From positions 795,474 through 827,770 of the forward strand of contig BFEA01000421.1 of the NCBI GenBank assembly GCA_003427395.1: a stretch of 32,297 nt of DNA, in the 5' to 3' direction. Positions 19,400 through 29,610 of this stretch are shown here, in pieces (position 1 is the first letter of the stretch; each line of letters opens with the position of its first letter). The notes under the pieces are model-generated. The model was not told the origin of the DNA, ran no database searches, and saw only the letters and a program-made list of their open reading frames with translations. The position numbers and the translations under genes were made by a program. The stretch is from Chara braunii. Taxonomy: Eukaryota > Streptophyta > Charophyceae > Charales > Characeae.

Positions 19400-22300
19400 C
19401 ATGTCCTGAAGGTCCACTCAAAGTCAAAATAGGGGGCCATACAGTATATTCAGTCAAAGTATAAAAAGAGATATCGATAGGGGCTATAACTGGGTTTATA
19501 GAGGAAAGCAATGGTTACCTCTGAGTTCCCTGCCTCCAGAACTCCTCCTGAGTTCTGGCAGAGCTCCCGCAATCGGTGGGGCGAACCTCCCACAGAGGCC
19601 TTGGCACGGATTACGGGTTGCAATCCCGCCTGCCGCCTTCCTCTCATAACCAACGGAGTAGACTTAGAGTAAGAAGGGCAGAAGGAGAAAGTTTGAGTCT
19701 CTCATATCCAAGAAGGGTGCTCTCAGACTCGCGTGAGAGGGCCTTGATTCCTAGATGCGCCTGAGGGCCCCACAATGATGGGCAAAACACGCCGTTGTCG
19801 GTCAACCTGAAGCCAAGCTGCCGAAACAGTCCCTCCTATCACAACGCTAAGCCCCCCGTACCGAGTCCGATCACTTCCCTATACCACGGCGTCGATACCT
19901 TTGTCCAGCTAGTTCCTATATAGACTAGGAAGGTCTGTCCAAATAGGGCATACGCTACACGCAATCAAACGTGGCGGTTTCGCAGTAGTAGGAAGTCGTG
20001 CAATGAGTTGTGCAATTCCAGCAACATTACAATGCACCATAATACAATATCAGGCATGTCGCAGGCTCAGCAGCCTCATGCAAACACCTCAACCTCAGCA
20101 TCAACCGACGACCGTGTCGATGCCCCCAACCAATAAGCCTTACCACCGTGCTACAACCAGAGTCTTACCCCTTACTCAGTACTCAGACAATCTTAGCGGG
20201 AAGCACTACAAATAATTGTGTCAGCAGAGCAGCGGCATGAACCATCATGACCCAGTAGTGCACAGTCCCCGCACATCAGGCCGCAGACACCTGTAGTAGC
20301 AGCGTCTTTGTTCAATGTTTACACAGCCTAGTTAGTCACAGCACAGCAGGCCTTAAGAAGGCTCGATACCAAAATCAGCCGTCAGATGTAGTGTCACAGT
20401 TGGTCGTACTGCCGTCGACTACCATCACGGCACGGCAGTACACGCATGGCTCAGCCTTTTGAGACAGTATATGACGGTTGGCCGGGCCACACGACCTGAC
20501 ACAGCTCACCCAATTATCAATAAGAGAACCCCTGCCCTGTTTGTTCTCTCCCCCTATCAGTCTTCTTATGTATAAGACACCTGGTATGCTATGCTGCTCT
20601 CAAAGAAATGTACTTTAAGGACGAATCTTCGACTGGATACGAAAGATTACGTTCGACTGAGAGACCCAGCCTGCAATCTACACAGTGGCGAGGCCATGAC
20701 CCCTGACTCTGGGTCTGCGAAGCGGCTTGACCACAACAATGAAGGAGGTTATCATCATTGCGACGAGGTATACGACTATTCCGTTGCTGCCGACTGAGGT
20801 AATCAGCACCACCACCACGAGGAACACCACCAGTTGAACCCGGGCGTCGGATGCTGCCGGACGACTGCCACTACGTAGCACGGGGCTGAAATCACGGTAA
20901 CGATAATCGATCAGGCGCTATTACCAGGTTCCGCCCCGCTGCCCGTCCAGGGAGCAAGGTGAGAATGAATTTTCCGCTTGAACGCGGACATACACATTAC
21001 CATCTTTAACTTGTTCCTGGGCGTAACTCTCGATGGTTACGCCGGTAGAACCGGCACTCCTCCGTCAAGATCGACGCCGCCATCCAACCCACAGTATCGT
21101 CCTCCTCCACCCGAGTTCAACAAGAATCGAGTGGGACTTCGGTCCTTCGTTTCACGTCGTCTCCTCTACCCCCGCGCACTAACTTTCTTTACTAACTCTA
21201 ATCCTCCTAACTTTCTTTCAAAACTAACCACAAATTCGTATTCGCCCGGGTCTGAAGCTCCAACTTTCCACTTGCCCCTTTCAAACCGTTCGAAAATGAG
21301 CGTAATATGACTGTTTTCCTTCTTCCTCTGATTTCGAATGCACCTGGCGCGAAATCGCGCCAGGTTCAGTCCCCCTTTCTTTCACCTTTGCCAGTTCTCA
21401 GCGCAACACTTTCTCCTTCTACCTTCCCTCCTACTAACCTTCCGCTAAATCTAACTGCATAGTTGGTTTCGCCTACCCTTGAAACCCCTGTTTCGGATAT
21501 TCCCCCGTCTGTTTCCATCAAGAAGCGGGCGGGCTTTACGATTTTTCGCCCCCATCTTTGCCTTTGCTCGTATCCGCCATAGCCCGAGCACTACTTCTCC
21601 TTCCTAACTCTTATAACACTAACTCTCACACTAATCTGGCTCCAGATTACGGGTCGCCCACCCCCAGAATGGTAGAAACGCCCCTCTCCCCGACTGATTT
21701 CATCCCCAACTACGCCCAATCAGCCTCTTCACCATCTCCAACTTCGTTTGCACGCACCCGGCACCACCTCCCGTCTGGTTCATTCCCCTCCTTCGTTGCC
21801 CTGCCTCACTACGTTAGCGCCCGTTACCTCGCTACCGCAGTACGCACAGACGACGTCCAACCCATTCCTTCCTTTCCTGCGCCCGCTGCCTCGCTCTTCT
21901 CGTTCCGGCTTCCCCTCATCCCCGGTGCTTCCACCAGTTCTCTGCGCCCAGGCATTCGGCTACTCACCTCCCATAGCGTAGCGACAGGCACTTCAGTCAT
22001 CCTGCGGGACTCCGAGGGGAATATCAGACATTCCAGCAAGCCTCCCGACCCTCCGTGTCCCCGTCCCGACGGAACGATATGCCCACTTATGTCACTATGC
22101 GCCTCCTCTAGGCTCCCCCCAGGGTACTCTGGCTGAGCAGGCCGCGACCCCCCCTTTCCGAACCCAAACAGGCAGCCCATACACAGGCAATCAGTCACTG
22201 AGTCGGGGGGGCAGCCCTTCTGCAACCTGTAGCGTGGGCCTTGGCGACACAGGTTGTGGTGCAGATCTTAGTGGTAGTAGCAAATATCCTTATGAGAACT

Positions 22301-22860
22301 TTCAAGATCGAAGTGGGGAGGTTCCGCGGGCCTAGCCTGCGCAGAGCCCCGCTGTGGGCTCCTTCATCGTGCCCTGGTCGGCCCTGACCGGCATGCTCAT
22401 ACATAAGTATTACGGCAGGCCCACGGCCGGTGCGAGGTACGCCCGCAGAGGGTCTGCGCTACCCACGCGTCTTCCGCCTCCTGGGTTAATTACGCTCCGA
22501 CTCGCATGCACGCTAAAACTCCTTGGTCCTTGTTTCAAGACGGGCGGAATAAAGAAAATTTCGCCGGCATCCCGGACGTGAAAGAACCCGACCTCAGGTT
22601 CGTTTCCCGTTAGTCTAATAGTGTACCAATCGAACCAGCCCCGTCGGTCTCAGAACCGATTACCAGCAAGACAAAATTTATTAATAATAAAAACAAAATT
22701 TGAAAATTAAAACGGAATACGGAGACTAAGTAAAAAACCGGGGCACCGCCCCGCCAGCCTTCGACGCCTCGCACCCCGTTTATCATGCAGAAGTCTCACC
22801 GTTGTCGAAGTCGCTCTCCGCATGTACGCACAAATCACAATTAAACACACCAATCAGGAG
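19400..22860. other. GC-richer half of copy II; no gene supported
   Basis: Long stretch rich in C and T on the plus strand, especially 21050-22150. Open frames exist on both strands but show no recognisable domain, and their residue make-up follows base composition. They lie inside the 7.2-kb insertion, so they are not host genes. Confidence 0.5.
21342..21365. other. GC-rich perfect hairpin with E2F-like half-sites
   Basis: CCTGGCGCGA, AA, TCGCGCCAGG: ten perfect base pairs with a two-base loop, and one further A-T pair outside. The centre contains GCGCGAAA, which resembles an E2F binding site in each orientation. This may be chance; regulatory use is inference. Confidence 0.6.
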
Positions 22861-22892
22861 ACAAAATTCATTTAGTCCTAGCTTAATCAGAA

Positions 22893-22985
22893 ATAAAATC
22901 TAACCGGCGACTACGCCGACTCTCATAATCATCAATAAAAAATAAAGTCTGGTCGGCGACCACGCCAGTTCTTTAATCATCAATA
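22893..22985. repeat. Two tandem ~52-bp units with short hairpins
   Basis: Two near-identical stretches read TCTAACCGGCGACTACGCC and TCTGGTCGGCGACCACGCC, each followed by an AATCATCAATAA segment. Each holds a GGCG...CGCC stem. Confidence 0.65.
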
Positions 22986-23143
22986 ATAAAAATTACGCGC
23001 GCCTAAAGTCCTCGCGTCCACACACTCTTTATCCTAGTCAACCATCACCCGCATAAACAGCGGACACTGCCGCGACCCGCACGGTATGCCTAAACTTTAA
23101 TCCAGACTTAATTTTTGTCACTTGTAAGGGTATTCGCGCCGAG

Positions 23144-23148
23144 AACGT
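23144..23148. repeat. Target-site duplication of copy II, right
   Basis: AACGT repeats 15907-15911. The last base of the element could be the first A here, making the duplication 4 or 5 bp. Confidence 0.85.
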
Positions 23149-23856
23149 ATATTCAAGAACTGAAATATCTCATCTTTTTATTATCTAAAAAAATCATGTT
23201 TATAATCCTATAAGATGTATAGCACGATGAACGTATTCGGGGGTTTTTCAAACGCTCAAACATGTTCTCAAACATATTCTCTCATACATGAGCGAACATA
23301 TTATTTTTTACTGTTTATTTTTTTTTCCCTATTTTTTAAAATTCTAAACTCATGTTTGACTAAGAATTTGAAGGTGTCTCTCTTACAAAAGTTGTTTTTA
23401 TTCTTATTTTAAATAACATATATTTTTTGCTAAGGGTCTTATGGTTAACGTCAAAATTGATTTATAGTCCTTTAAATTAGTTTTTGCTGATCTTGGTTTT
23501 TACCTAACTGTTGAAAATGACTTATAGTTCTATAAATGAGTATTCACCAAAATCCGTTTTTTTTTTTACATCTTTCAAGTTTGTCGTGTAGTCCTTAAAA
23601 ATTGTCCTATTTGAGCTTTTTTTTTTACAAATCTACCGAGAATGACTTATAGCAATATAAGAGGATTTTGCAAGAAAGGGTTTTCTTTAAGTTGCACATT
23701 TTGAGGTACAGATGACTTTTCGCCTCGTTTTTTGCCTCCTTTATCGAAAAACAGCTAAAAACGCTCTATTTTTGTCTAAAAAATAAAAGTTCGACTTTTA
23801 TTTTTTCATTCTGTAAAAAATGTGAGGTTTTGTCGTTTTGTTAAGTTTTCACGAAT
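23149..23856 (+). mobile_element. MITE-like element copy a, right part
   Basis: This continues the element begun at 15694 and matches the reverse complement of 27537-28245. It ends GTTAAGTTTTCACGAAT, the inverse of the left terminal repeat. It is AT-rich, without a transposase, and has an internal loose repeat of about 60 bp built on GACTTATAGTCCTATAAA-like units (near 23458, 23517, 23581, 23642). Confidence 0.85.
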
Positions 23857-25226
23857 TTAGTGTTAAACGTTTTTCTCTGTACTTAGGCATATCTGGCAAG
23901 CAACAGATGAAACTTTAGGTGCAGTGGGAGAGGGTGCACCCTTGGTTTGAAAGAAAGATTGTTGTATGGTGAATTGGAAGAGACCTGAGTAATGATGGAT
24001 GTGACTGTCACAATCAAGGTTGTATATTTTGTGTGGGAAGAAGGGAAGTCAAAGGTTGGCTAGAACCCATGAATGCAAGTGGAATTTGTGAGGACGCCCA
24101 AAAAGATATGCTATGATGGTTGATATTTTTTGTGATGTAAAAGTCTGACGAGGAAAAACCAAAAATTTTGTGAGAATTATTGGTTGAATTTTTTGGCATT
24201 CATGACTGAATTTTAGAAGAATATTTTAGAGATATCCCTAAGACGTGTGACCCAACCTACTGTGATCGAGGTAGGGAGGGTCACGACCCTGTGGAATATT
24301 TATGACTTGTTGTTTGAATATTGAGAGAATGCACTATCCCTCCACGTAGTCTCGTGAGCAGTTGGTACATGATCCCTTAATTGTTTGGAACATTTTAAGG
24401 AATCTTGGTGATAAGAATGCTTGATCACTATCAAGTCAATCTAAGGGACATATTTGAAAGGCCGAGTTAAGGGGCTATACTTGCCATCACTGGGACGTAA
24501 CTCCCAGCGTTGGTTGTTGACCGGCATAACCTGGCAGTGGGCCCATGACTTACCAAAGGTTAAGTCTTGAAAAGTCGGCCACTCGGAGAGGTCTTACTCG
24601 AGGGAAGGTCATTGAGATCGATTAAGTGTAGAGTCGGAATCCTCCGGGATACCAAGCTAGGAGAAACCGCTTATCGTTGCGCAACCAACGAGGGCACCAT
24701 CACTTTATAACAACGCGATGGGTCGTAGAATCGGCATGATCCACAGGTCTGCGGTGGACGAAGATGGAGACCTAACCCACCTGTAGTGGACTCCACGATG
24801 GGTATTTTATTATGATGTATATTGATGGGGGGACTGAGATGCCCCTGTATTTGAGAGAGGTCTCGGTTAGGGTCCTTGTCCATGGTCGTGAGCTCGTTCG
24901 TGGGATCAAGGCTAAGGACACCCAACGAGAAACCGACGATGTCTAGGACGAAGGGAGAGGACTAGTAACCTGGTATCGAGGAGCGGATATTACGCTGTAG
25001 TACGGAACAGAGTATCCCCTAATTCCGAGGTCAGGATATGGGAGACCCAGGTTAGAACCCTGGCAGTGGAATATCATGACGGAGGTAGATTGAGAAGATA
25101 CCTCGAACGGAGTCGGGCCGGTGAATCGGATTGGTTACTTCCTCGTCAGCAAATGTGATTTTGTTGTGTTTATAGCTTTGAATTGCCCGACGTAACGGGG
25201 ACGTCGCTTAATAGCGTCGGGAAAAC
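23857..25226. other. Unassigned sequence; no gene seen
   Basis: No supported coding region. A TGGTATCGAGGAGC near 24971 resembles the plant initiator-tRNA primer binding site of LTR retrotransposons only loosely. A hairpin CCCGACG...CGTCGGG lies at about 25187-25221, just before the terminus-like motif at 25227. Confidence 0.35.
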
Positions 25227-26200
25227 TGTCGGCCCGAATACCCTTACAAGGGTATTTGGACACACTTTTGCACCTCACAGAAGGTGCGTTTTTGGCGATA
25301 TTTGAGAGAGAGTCTCATTTCAGAGTGACCATAACCAATTCTCAGGGGTTGAGAATGGCATGCGCTTTTGATCTAATTAGGGAGTGTGTGGGCGTGCACT
25401 TTGAGGACACGCATTGACTTCGTCAGATGAATGATCAATATAGGTGATGAACTCGCGAACTATGAAAAAGTTAGCACCTTGGTTAACATTGCGCATGCGT
25501 TAACCGCACGCGCATTGACGGAGTTATGACCAAGGTTAAGCTTAGTTGTCTGAATTCACGAACAAGGGTGAATTTCGCAGACTTCTCAGGGAAAGGCATT
25601 CAGGCACGCCTAGTGTAAGGTATGTTGGCTACTTAGTTGATCGTCGCCGATGGTAGACGTTGCCAGTAATCCTTGCGAGAGTGCCATGAACTAAGTGTGG
25701 GGTAAGTAAAAACTAGGTCTTTCCGACGCCGCGATAGTACAGACGCGACCTTTTAAGTAGTGTGGCGGGCTGAGAAGGCCACGACCCTATCTGACAGCAC
25801 TGTTTGGCTACGCGCGCAATAGGCGTGAGGGAGAATCACCCCTAAAATGGCAAATGCGGGTGCGTGGTGACCATGGGCTCGAATAGTGGCCCAAGTGGTA
25901 GCCTTGGTGGATTTCGACATGCCCAAGCTGGCCACAGTTACTCTTTATATAGAGAATTGCGCCCGCTAGGTGCAAGTTTGGGCCTAGCCTTATAGGTTAC
26001 GACTTTGGACTGATACTACGAAGGCCTGCAGCCAGCAGCAAAGGAGCATAGGAGCGTCTTATGAAGAAAACTTACGGGTTAAGGATCCCGCGGGACTATC
26101 CCCCTTAGTTCTGTTCGGGAGTCCGACAACGGGCCCGATAGGCAGGACCGGGGACAAGGTTTCGACGGTCCTCTCGCCCTCGCCTCTCTTTCTGTTTTTC
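25227..26200 (+). other. Terminus-like motif of the large-element family, then unassigned DNA
   Basis: TGTCGGCCCGAATACCC (25227 onward) matches the inverted 3' end of copy II for about 24 bp (CTCGGCGCGAATACCC there), then similarity stops. It could be the start of a diverged relative or a fragment. Inside it, AATACCCTT, AC, AAGGGTATT (25237-25256) is a perfect 9-bp hairpin. A second hairpin, GCACCT...AGGTGC, follows at about 25270. No gene is seen to 26200. Confidence 0.45.
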
Positions 26201-26251
26201 CTTTTCCATTATTATTATTACTTTTATTTTTTTATTTTATTTTTATTTTTT
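26196..26251. repeat. AT-rich low-complexity run
   Basis: Mostly T with ATT repeats. It lies about 210 bp before the U6-like copy and has no evident role. Confidence 0.85.
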
Positions 26252-26464
26252 TCATCCCATTTTGGGACGCGGTCCGGCACCGGTATCGGGACGGGCCACC
26301 TCAAAACCCAAGAGCCCAGCTCAGTTGGCACGCCCATGAACTTTCGAAATACAGACTCGTATTCGGACCTAGATGAAGGGGCTTGATGAGCAAAACCAAA
26401 TAATTTTGAATTGTTGGGCCTAGTCAGTCTCACGATGATATATCAAGGTCGGTGTTGGGCCACA

Positions 26465-26562
26465 GTCCTTCGGGACATCCGTTAAAATTGCAATGATGCA
26501 GGGAAGATTAGCATGGCCCCTGTGCCAGGACGGCTTGCATAAATCAAGAACGAGGCCCAACT
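26465..26562 (+). ncRNA. U6: U6 snRNA-like sequence, probably a pseudogene
   Basis: U6 is the catalytic-core RNA of the spliceosome. The segment opens GTCCTTCGGGACATCCG, the 5' stem-loop of U6, and contains AAGATTAGCATGGCCCCTG with the AGC triad, then GCATAAATCAAGAA near the 3' end, over about 98 nt. It departs from functional U6 in the invariant ACAGAGA box, which reads GCAGGGA (26498-26504). There is no T-run terminator after it. An ATATAT at 26438-26443 sits about 24 bp upstream, at a Pol III TATA-like distance. GTTGGGCC just upstream (26454-26461) is the inverse of GGCCCAAC at its end (26553-26560). Confidence 0.82.
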
Positions 26563-27001
26563 GCCGGTGGTTATCTTGTTTCATCCGAAGAGTCAGTCGG
26601 ACCACGCGCTAAGCTTCCAGCGGTGGGAACTTGAATGATGCCAGAACGTGACGGGAATGACAAAGGGATCGACGAACGAAGGGAGAATGGTGAGGGAATA
26701 TGAGTGAAAGGGAGAAGGAGAACATGCCCTGGTGTGGAGCTTGCGCCGACTAACGTCACCCAGGTAGCAGCCCACCAGGACTCCGATGACTGTCGTTATC
26801 TACATGTGGGAGTCGAGATGGTTGGCCTCACGAAGTCACGATGGTTTTCCTTTTTTTTTCAAAGTCGCTGACTTCTTCTTCGAACCGCGGTTACCATCCT
26901 TATCTTCGAAGTTATGGTAACACCACACCATCACGGCATTTGCCTCCTCACATGGGCGTTGGGAGAATCGTCAAATCTGGTCGGAAGATCGGCGAGATAC
27001 A
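26563..27001. other. Unassigned sequence between U6 copy and Penelope-like arm A
   Basis: No gene or repeat recognised. The Penelope-like reading frame of arm A stops at 27002 and similarity to the element ends about there. Confidence 0.4.
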
Positions 27002-27553
27002 TTAGACTGGCCTAATTCTTCGTACTAGTTCTTTATAGTAATGAACAAACCATTTGACTGGTCGTTGAATAGAAGCATGTGAAAGATTTGAAAATATTTC
27101 CTTCACATCGAAACTAGCAATAATAATCTCTTTGCGTGGACCTATCAAATAATTAAGTGAAGACAGACGAAGAAAAAAATCGTCGGAAGATTTCAGTTGG
27201 AAGTAAGAGTTCGTAGCCAAAGTCCATACCAGATAATTTAAAACTTTAGAAATAGTCTTATTGAATCTAGCTACTGGGTCATTGCAAGAAGGACAGATGA
27301 CTCGCAACCTAGAAACGTTTTCGTGTTTGGGTATATAATAATTTTTTTCTAACTAACATTTGTAGTTTTACTGTACAATCTTATAATACTTGCTTTCAAA
27401 ATACTTGTTTTTTACGTCTTGTATTACTGCATTTTCGCTCTTATCGTCGGCAACAAAACCTTTGTTTTTCAAAGGCAAGGTTTTTAATCCTCTGTAATAC
27501 ACTTTGGGGCAACAAACAAAAGAATCGACCCTGGAGTCGTAAAAATCTAACAA
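27002..27553 (-). pseudogene. Penelope-like reverse transcriptase, arm A
   Basis: Two minus-strand stretches (27553-27368 and 27307-27002), separated by stops, carry the RT. The second includes RVICPSCNDPVARFNKTISK, a LKSSDDF segment and ASFDVKEIFSNLSHASI. The SFDVxxxFxN phrase is the motif A (catalytic Asp, codon 27109-27107) of Penelope-like and telomerase-related RTs, distinct from Ty3 or LINE enzymes. Motifs B and C (the DD pair) are not in this arm because it ends first. No GIY-YIG endonuclease is seen, so it could belong to an endonuclease-lacking class, but the 3' part is missing. Class assignment is from motif memory. Confidence 0.6.
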
Positions 27554-28460
27554 AACGACAAAACCTCATATTTTTTATAGAATTAAAAAGTAAAAATCAA
27601 ATTGTTAGTTTTTGGAAAAAAAAAAACCAAAACGTCTTTACTTGTTTTTTCAACTTTTTCGATAAGGAGGGGAAAAATCAAGTGAAAAAGTCAAGCGTTC
27701 CTCAAAATGTGCAAAAACATCTTTTTTTGCAAAATCCTCTTATATGACTATAAGTCATTCTCAGTAGATTGGCAAAAAGCAAAGCTCAAACAAGACTATA
27801 AGACAAACTTGAAAGATGTAAAAAAAAATGAATTTCAATGACTACTCGTTTATATAACTCTAAGTCGTTTTCAGCAGTTACACAAAAACAAAGCTTTGTG
27901 AAAACTAATTTATAAGACTACAAATCAAATTTGAAATTTACAGTAAAACCCTTATAAAAAAACATATGTTATTTAAAATAACAATACAAACAATTTTTGT
28001 CTCGGAGAGACTTCAAATTCTTAGTGAAACACAAATTTAAAATTACAAAAAATAAATAAAAACCAGAATTAAAACAAACAGTAAAAAATAATATGTTCGC
28101 CTATGTATAAAAGAATATGTTTGAAAACATGTATGCTCTGTTGGAAAACCCCCAAATACGTTCATCGCACTACACATCTTATAGGACTGTAACAATTTTT
28201 TTTTAGATAATAAAAAAATCAGAATATTCCGATTTTTGAACATACTTTGTTTCACCAAGTAGTGTTTTAATGTGAAAAAACCTATTTTCCTCCTCGCCAC
28301 TCCTAGTGGTTCTGAAAATTTAATTTTCTATTCTTTTTCTTGTGGTTGTTTTACTTCGCGTAGAATTTTGTTCTTGAAAGAAACCTGAAAACCTAACTAT
28401 CAAAATCTTAAATAAATTTTCTGCAAATCTAACAATTTATTTTGTTTAGTTTTCACGAAT
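27537..28460 (-). mobile_element. MITE-like element copy b (924 bp, unbroken)
   Basis: This matches copy a (15694-15911 plus 23149-23856, about 926 bp) in reverse complement over its full length. Ends are TCGTAAAAATCTAACAAAAC at 27537 and the inverse of AATTCGTGAAAACTAAACAA at 28460. No transposase frame is present; the short frames inside are AT-driven. It interrupts Penelope-like arm A, while arm B reads through the same point (29930-29960). I could not define a target-site duplication. Confidence 0.85.
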
Positions 28461-29166
28461 TCACAATGCAAACCACTAGCCCTTCTAGCTTGTTTTTCCT
28501 CTCGTATAATACAGATAAATTCAATTTTACATTTTATAGCTGATCATTTTTTTTTCGAAAAGCATACTTTCAATTCATCTTCCTGAATATCTAATAGTGT
28601 TGTATCCTTTAGTATTATCATACTATGCAGAAAGATGTAACTATGGACTGACGCAAGGCAGATAAATTATGTGCAAGATTAGGATAGAGAATATTCATAG
28701 AGTCAAGGAGTATGGACAAAATAGTAAATGAGGAAGCAAAGAACTTCGTGATTGTGCTTGTCACTCATCCCTCCTTTAGCTATTTACTAGAATGGAAGCG
28801 GTTATATATCCAATCCTTCTGTCTTTTCTTGAGTTGTCTTTGTCAGTGTAGAAGTAATGTTAATCACAACGTATATTAAGCAAGAACGTAAGCGAACAAA
28901 AACAATTCGGTAGCTCTAGACGTAACAGCGTTACCAAGAAACAACGTAAGGATTCTGTGGTTTTCATTGCATCTTTCGGATCAATATCAATTTCGTTGAC
29001 TAGCATTTTGGATGAATCCTTCGAAAAACGTGCTAAGTCGTTTTTCGCATTATGCATAGGGGAGGACGTATTGTGTCATTAATGGAAAGTATTGCAACTA
29101 AAATATGAATCTACATTAATAGAATCTGCCAGAGGTAAGTATTTACTAAAAGTTGTAAGAGGATGA

Positions 29167-29610
29167 ATGGTAACAGGTAATACTTTGTGCATTGAGCAAG
29201 TGTCTTCCTTATGTTCTCGGTTTGTCAATAGAAAAACTGCTCTAATTTTCCTATTATCCTCCACGGCTTCTTGTAGGTCGTTCTATAACGGTATTTTCGA
29301 CAGTCTATTTGAATCTTATAATGTTATTATTAATTTTTCAAGGAAAGAAGGTCGTTTCACTTTGATGAATGTCTTGGCAAGGGTGCTACGAGGGAAATAC
29401 AATTTTAATATTTGCTTGAAACAGGTCACGAGGGTCTTGTACTATAGAAGGTTATCAAAATCAAAACTACGAACACTTTTCGTATGTAGCATTCGCTCGT
29501 CAACGGTCAAGAAGCTGCTTCAAGATCTCATTTGTCGCAGATTGAGAATTTTATGTTCGAAAAATAAGTTGGTCGGGGACTATTTGCATAACCACAAACA
29601 AGGTTGCTAG
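29167..29610 (+). CDS. Uncharacterised 147-residue frame in arm B
   Basis: The frame is open from ATG 29167 to TAG 29608, unusually long for this AT-rich DNA. It is rich in Arg, Lys, Ser and Leu. It lies upstream of the RT remnants on the same strand, where a Penelope-like N-terminal region would be. The mirror arm A has a weakly similar frame (29057-28860, minus). I recognise no domain. It may be a remnant N-terminus or chance. Confidence 0.3.
   Translation: MVTGNTLCIEQVSSLCSRFVNRKTALIFLLSSTASCRSFYNGIFDSLFESYNVIINFSRKEGRFTLMNVLARVLRGKYNFNICLKQVTRVLYYRRLSKSKLRTLFVCSIRSSTVKKLLQDLICRRLRILCSKNKLVGDYLHNHKQGC

Larger units (their letters stand above)
15912..23143 (-). mobile_element. Large noncoding TG...CA element, copy II (7.2 kb, complete)
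   Basis: The element begins TGTCGAGCGCATCGG and ends ...GCGCCGAG(A), near-inverted ends of the TG...CA type, flanked by AACGT. I could not find one end repeated inside the element, so there are no two LTRs; it behaves as one very long solo LTR or a related nonautonomous unit. It contains the AC microsatellite, the GGGAAGCGTTGCC-type repeats, the hairpin array and a 3.7-kb GC-richer half (19400-23143) not represented in the visible part of copy I. Open frames in that half are short or compositionally driven (for example 21558-22136, Pro/Ser-rich) and I assign no protein. Confidence 0.8.
27002..29098 (-). mobile_element. Penelope-like element fragment, arm A
   Basis: The minus-strand fragment mirrors arm B (29178-30770). 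Shared segments include GAAGGGCTAG near 28480 (plus 29930), the region RC 28560-28640 against 29780-29850, and a TTTCCTCATTTACTATTT block (RC 28735 and 29675). It is interrupted by MITE copy b (27537-28460), which arm B lacks. It is truncated at about 27002, after RT motif A. Confidence 0.65.

Noticed and set aside
21558-22136. 192-residue Pro/Ser-rich open frame
   Set aside because: It lies in C-rich DNA inside the 7.2-kb insertion, with an open frame on the opposite strand. No domain is recognised; composition explains it.
24971-24990. Possible primer binding site TGGTATCGAGGAGC
   Set aside because: It resembles the plant initiator-tRNA site only with indels, and is not preceded by a clear LTR end or followed by gag.
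25050-25070. T-arm-like CCAGG-TTAGAAC-CCTGG
   Set aside because: The five-base stem and seven-base loop fit a tRNA T-arm, but no acceptor or D-arm is found upstream.
28043-28300. 85-residue minus-strand frame
   Set aside because: It lies wholly inside noncoding MITE copy b and is AT-driven; the other copy does not preserve it.
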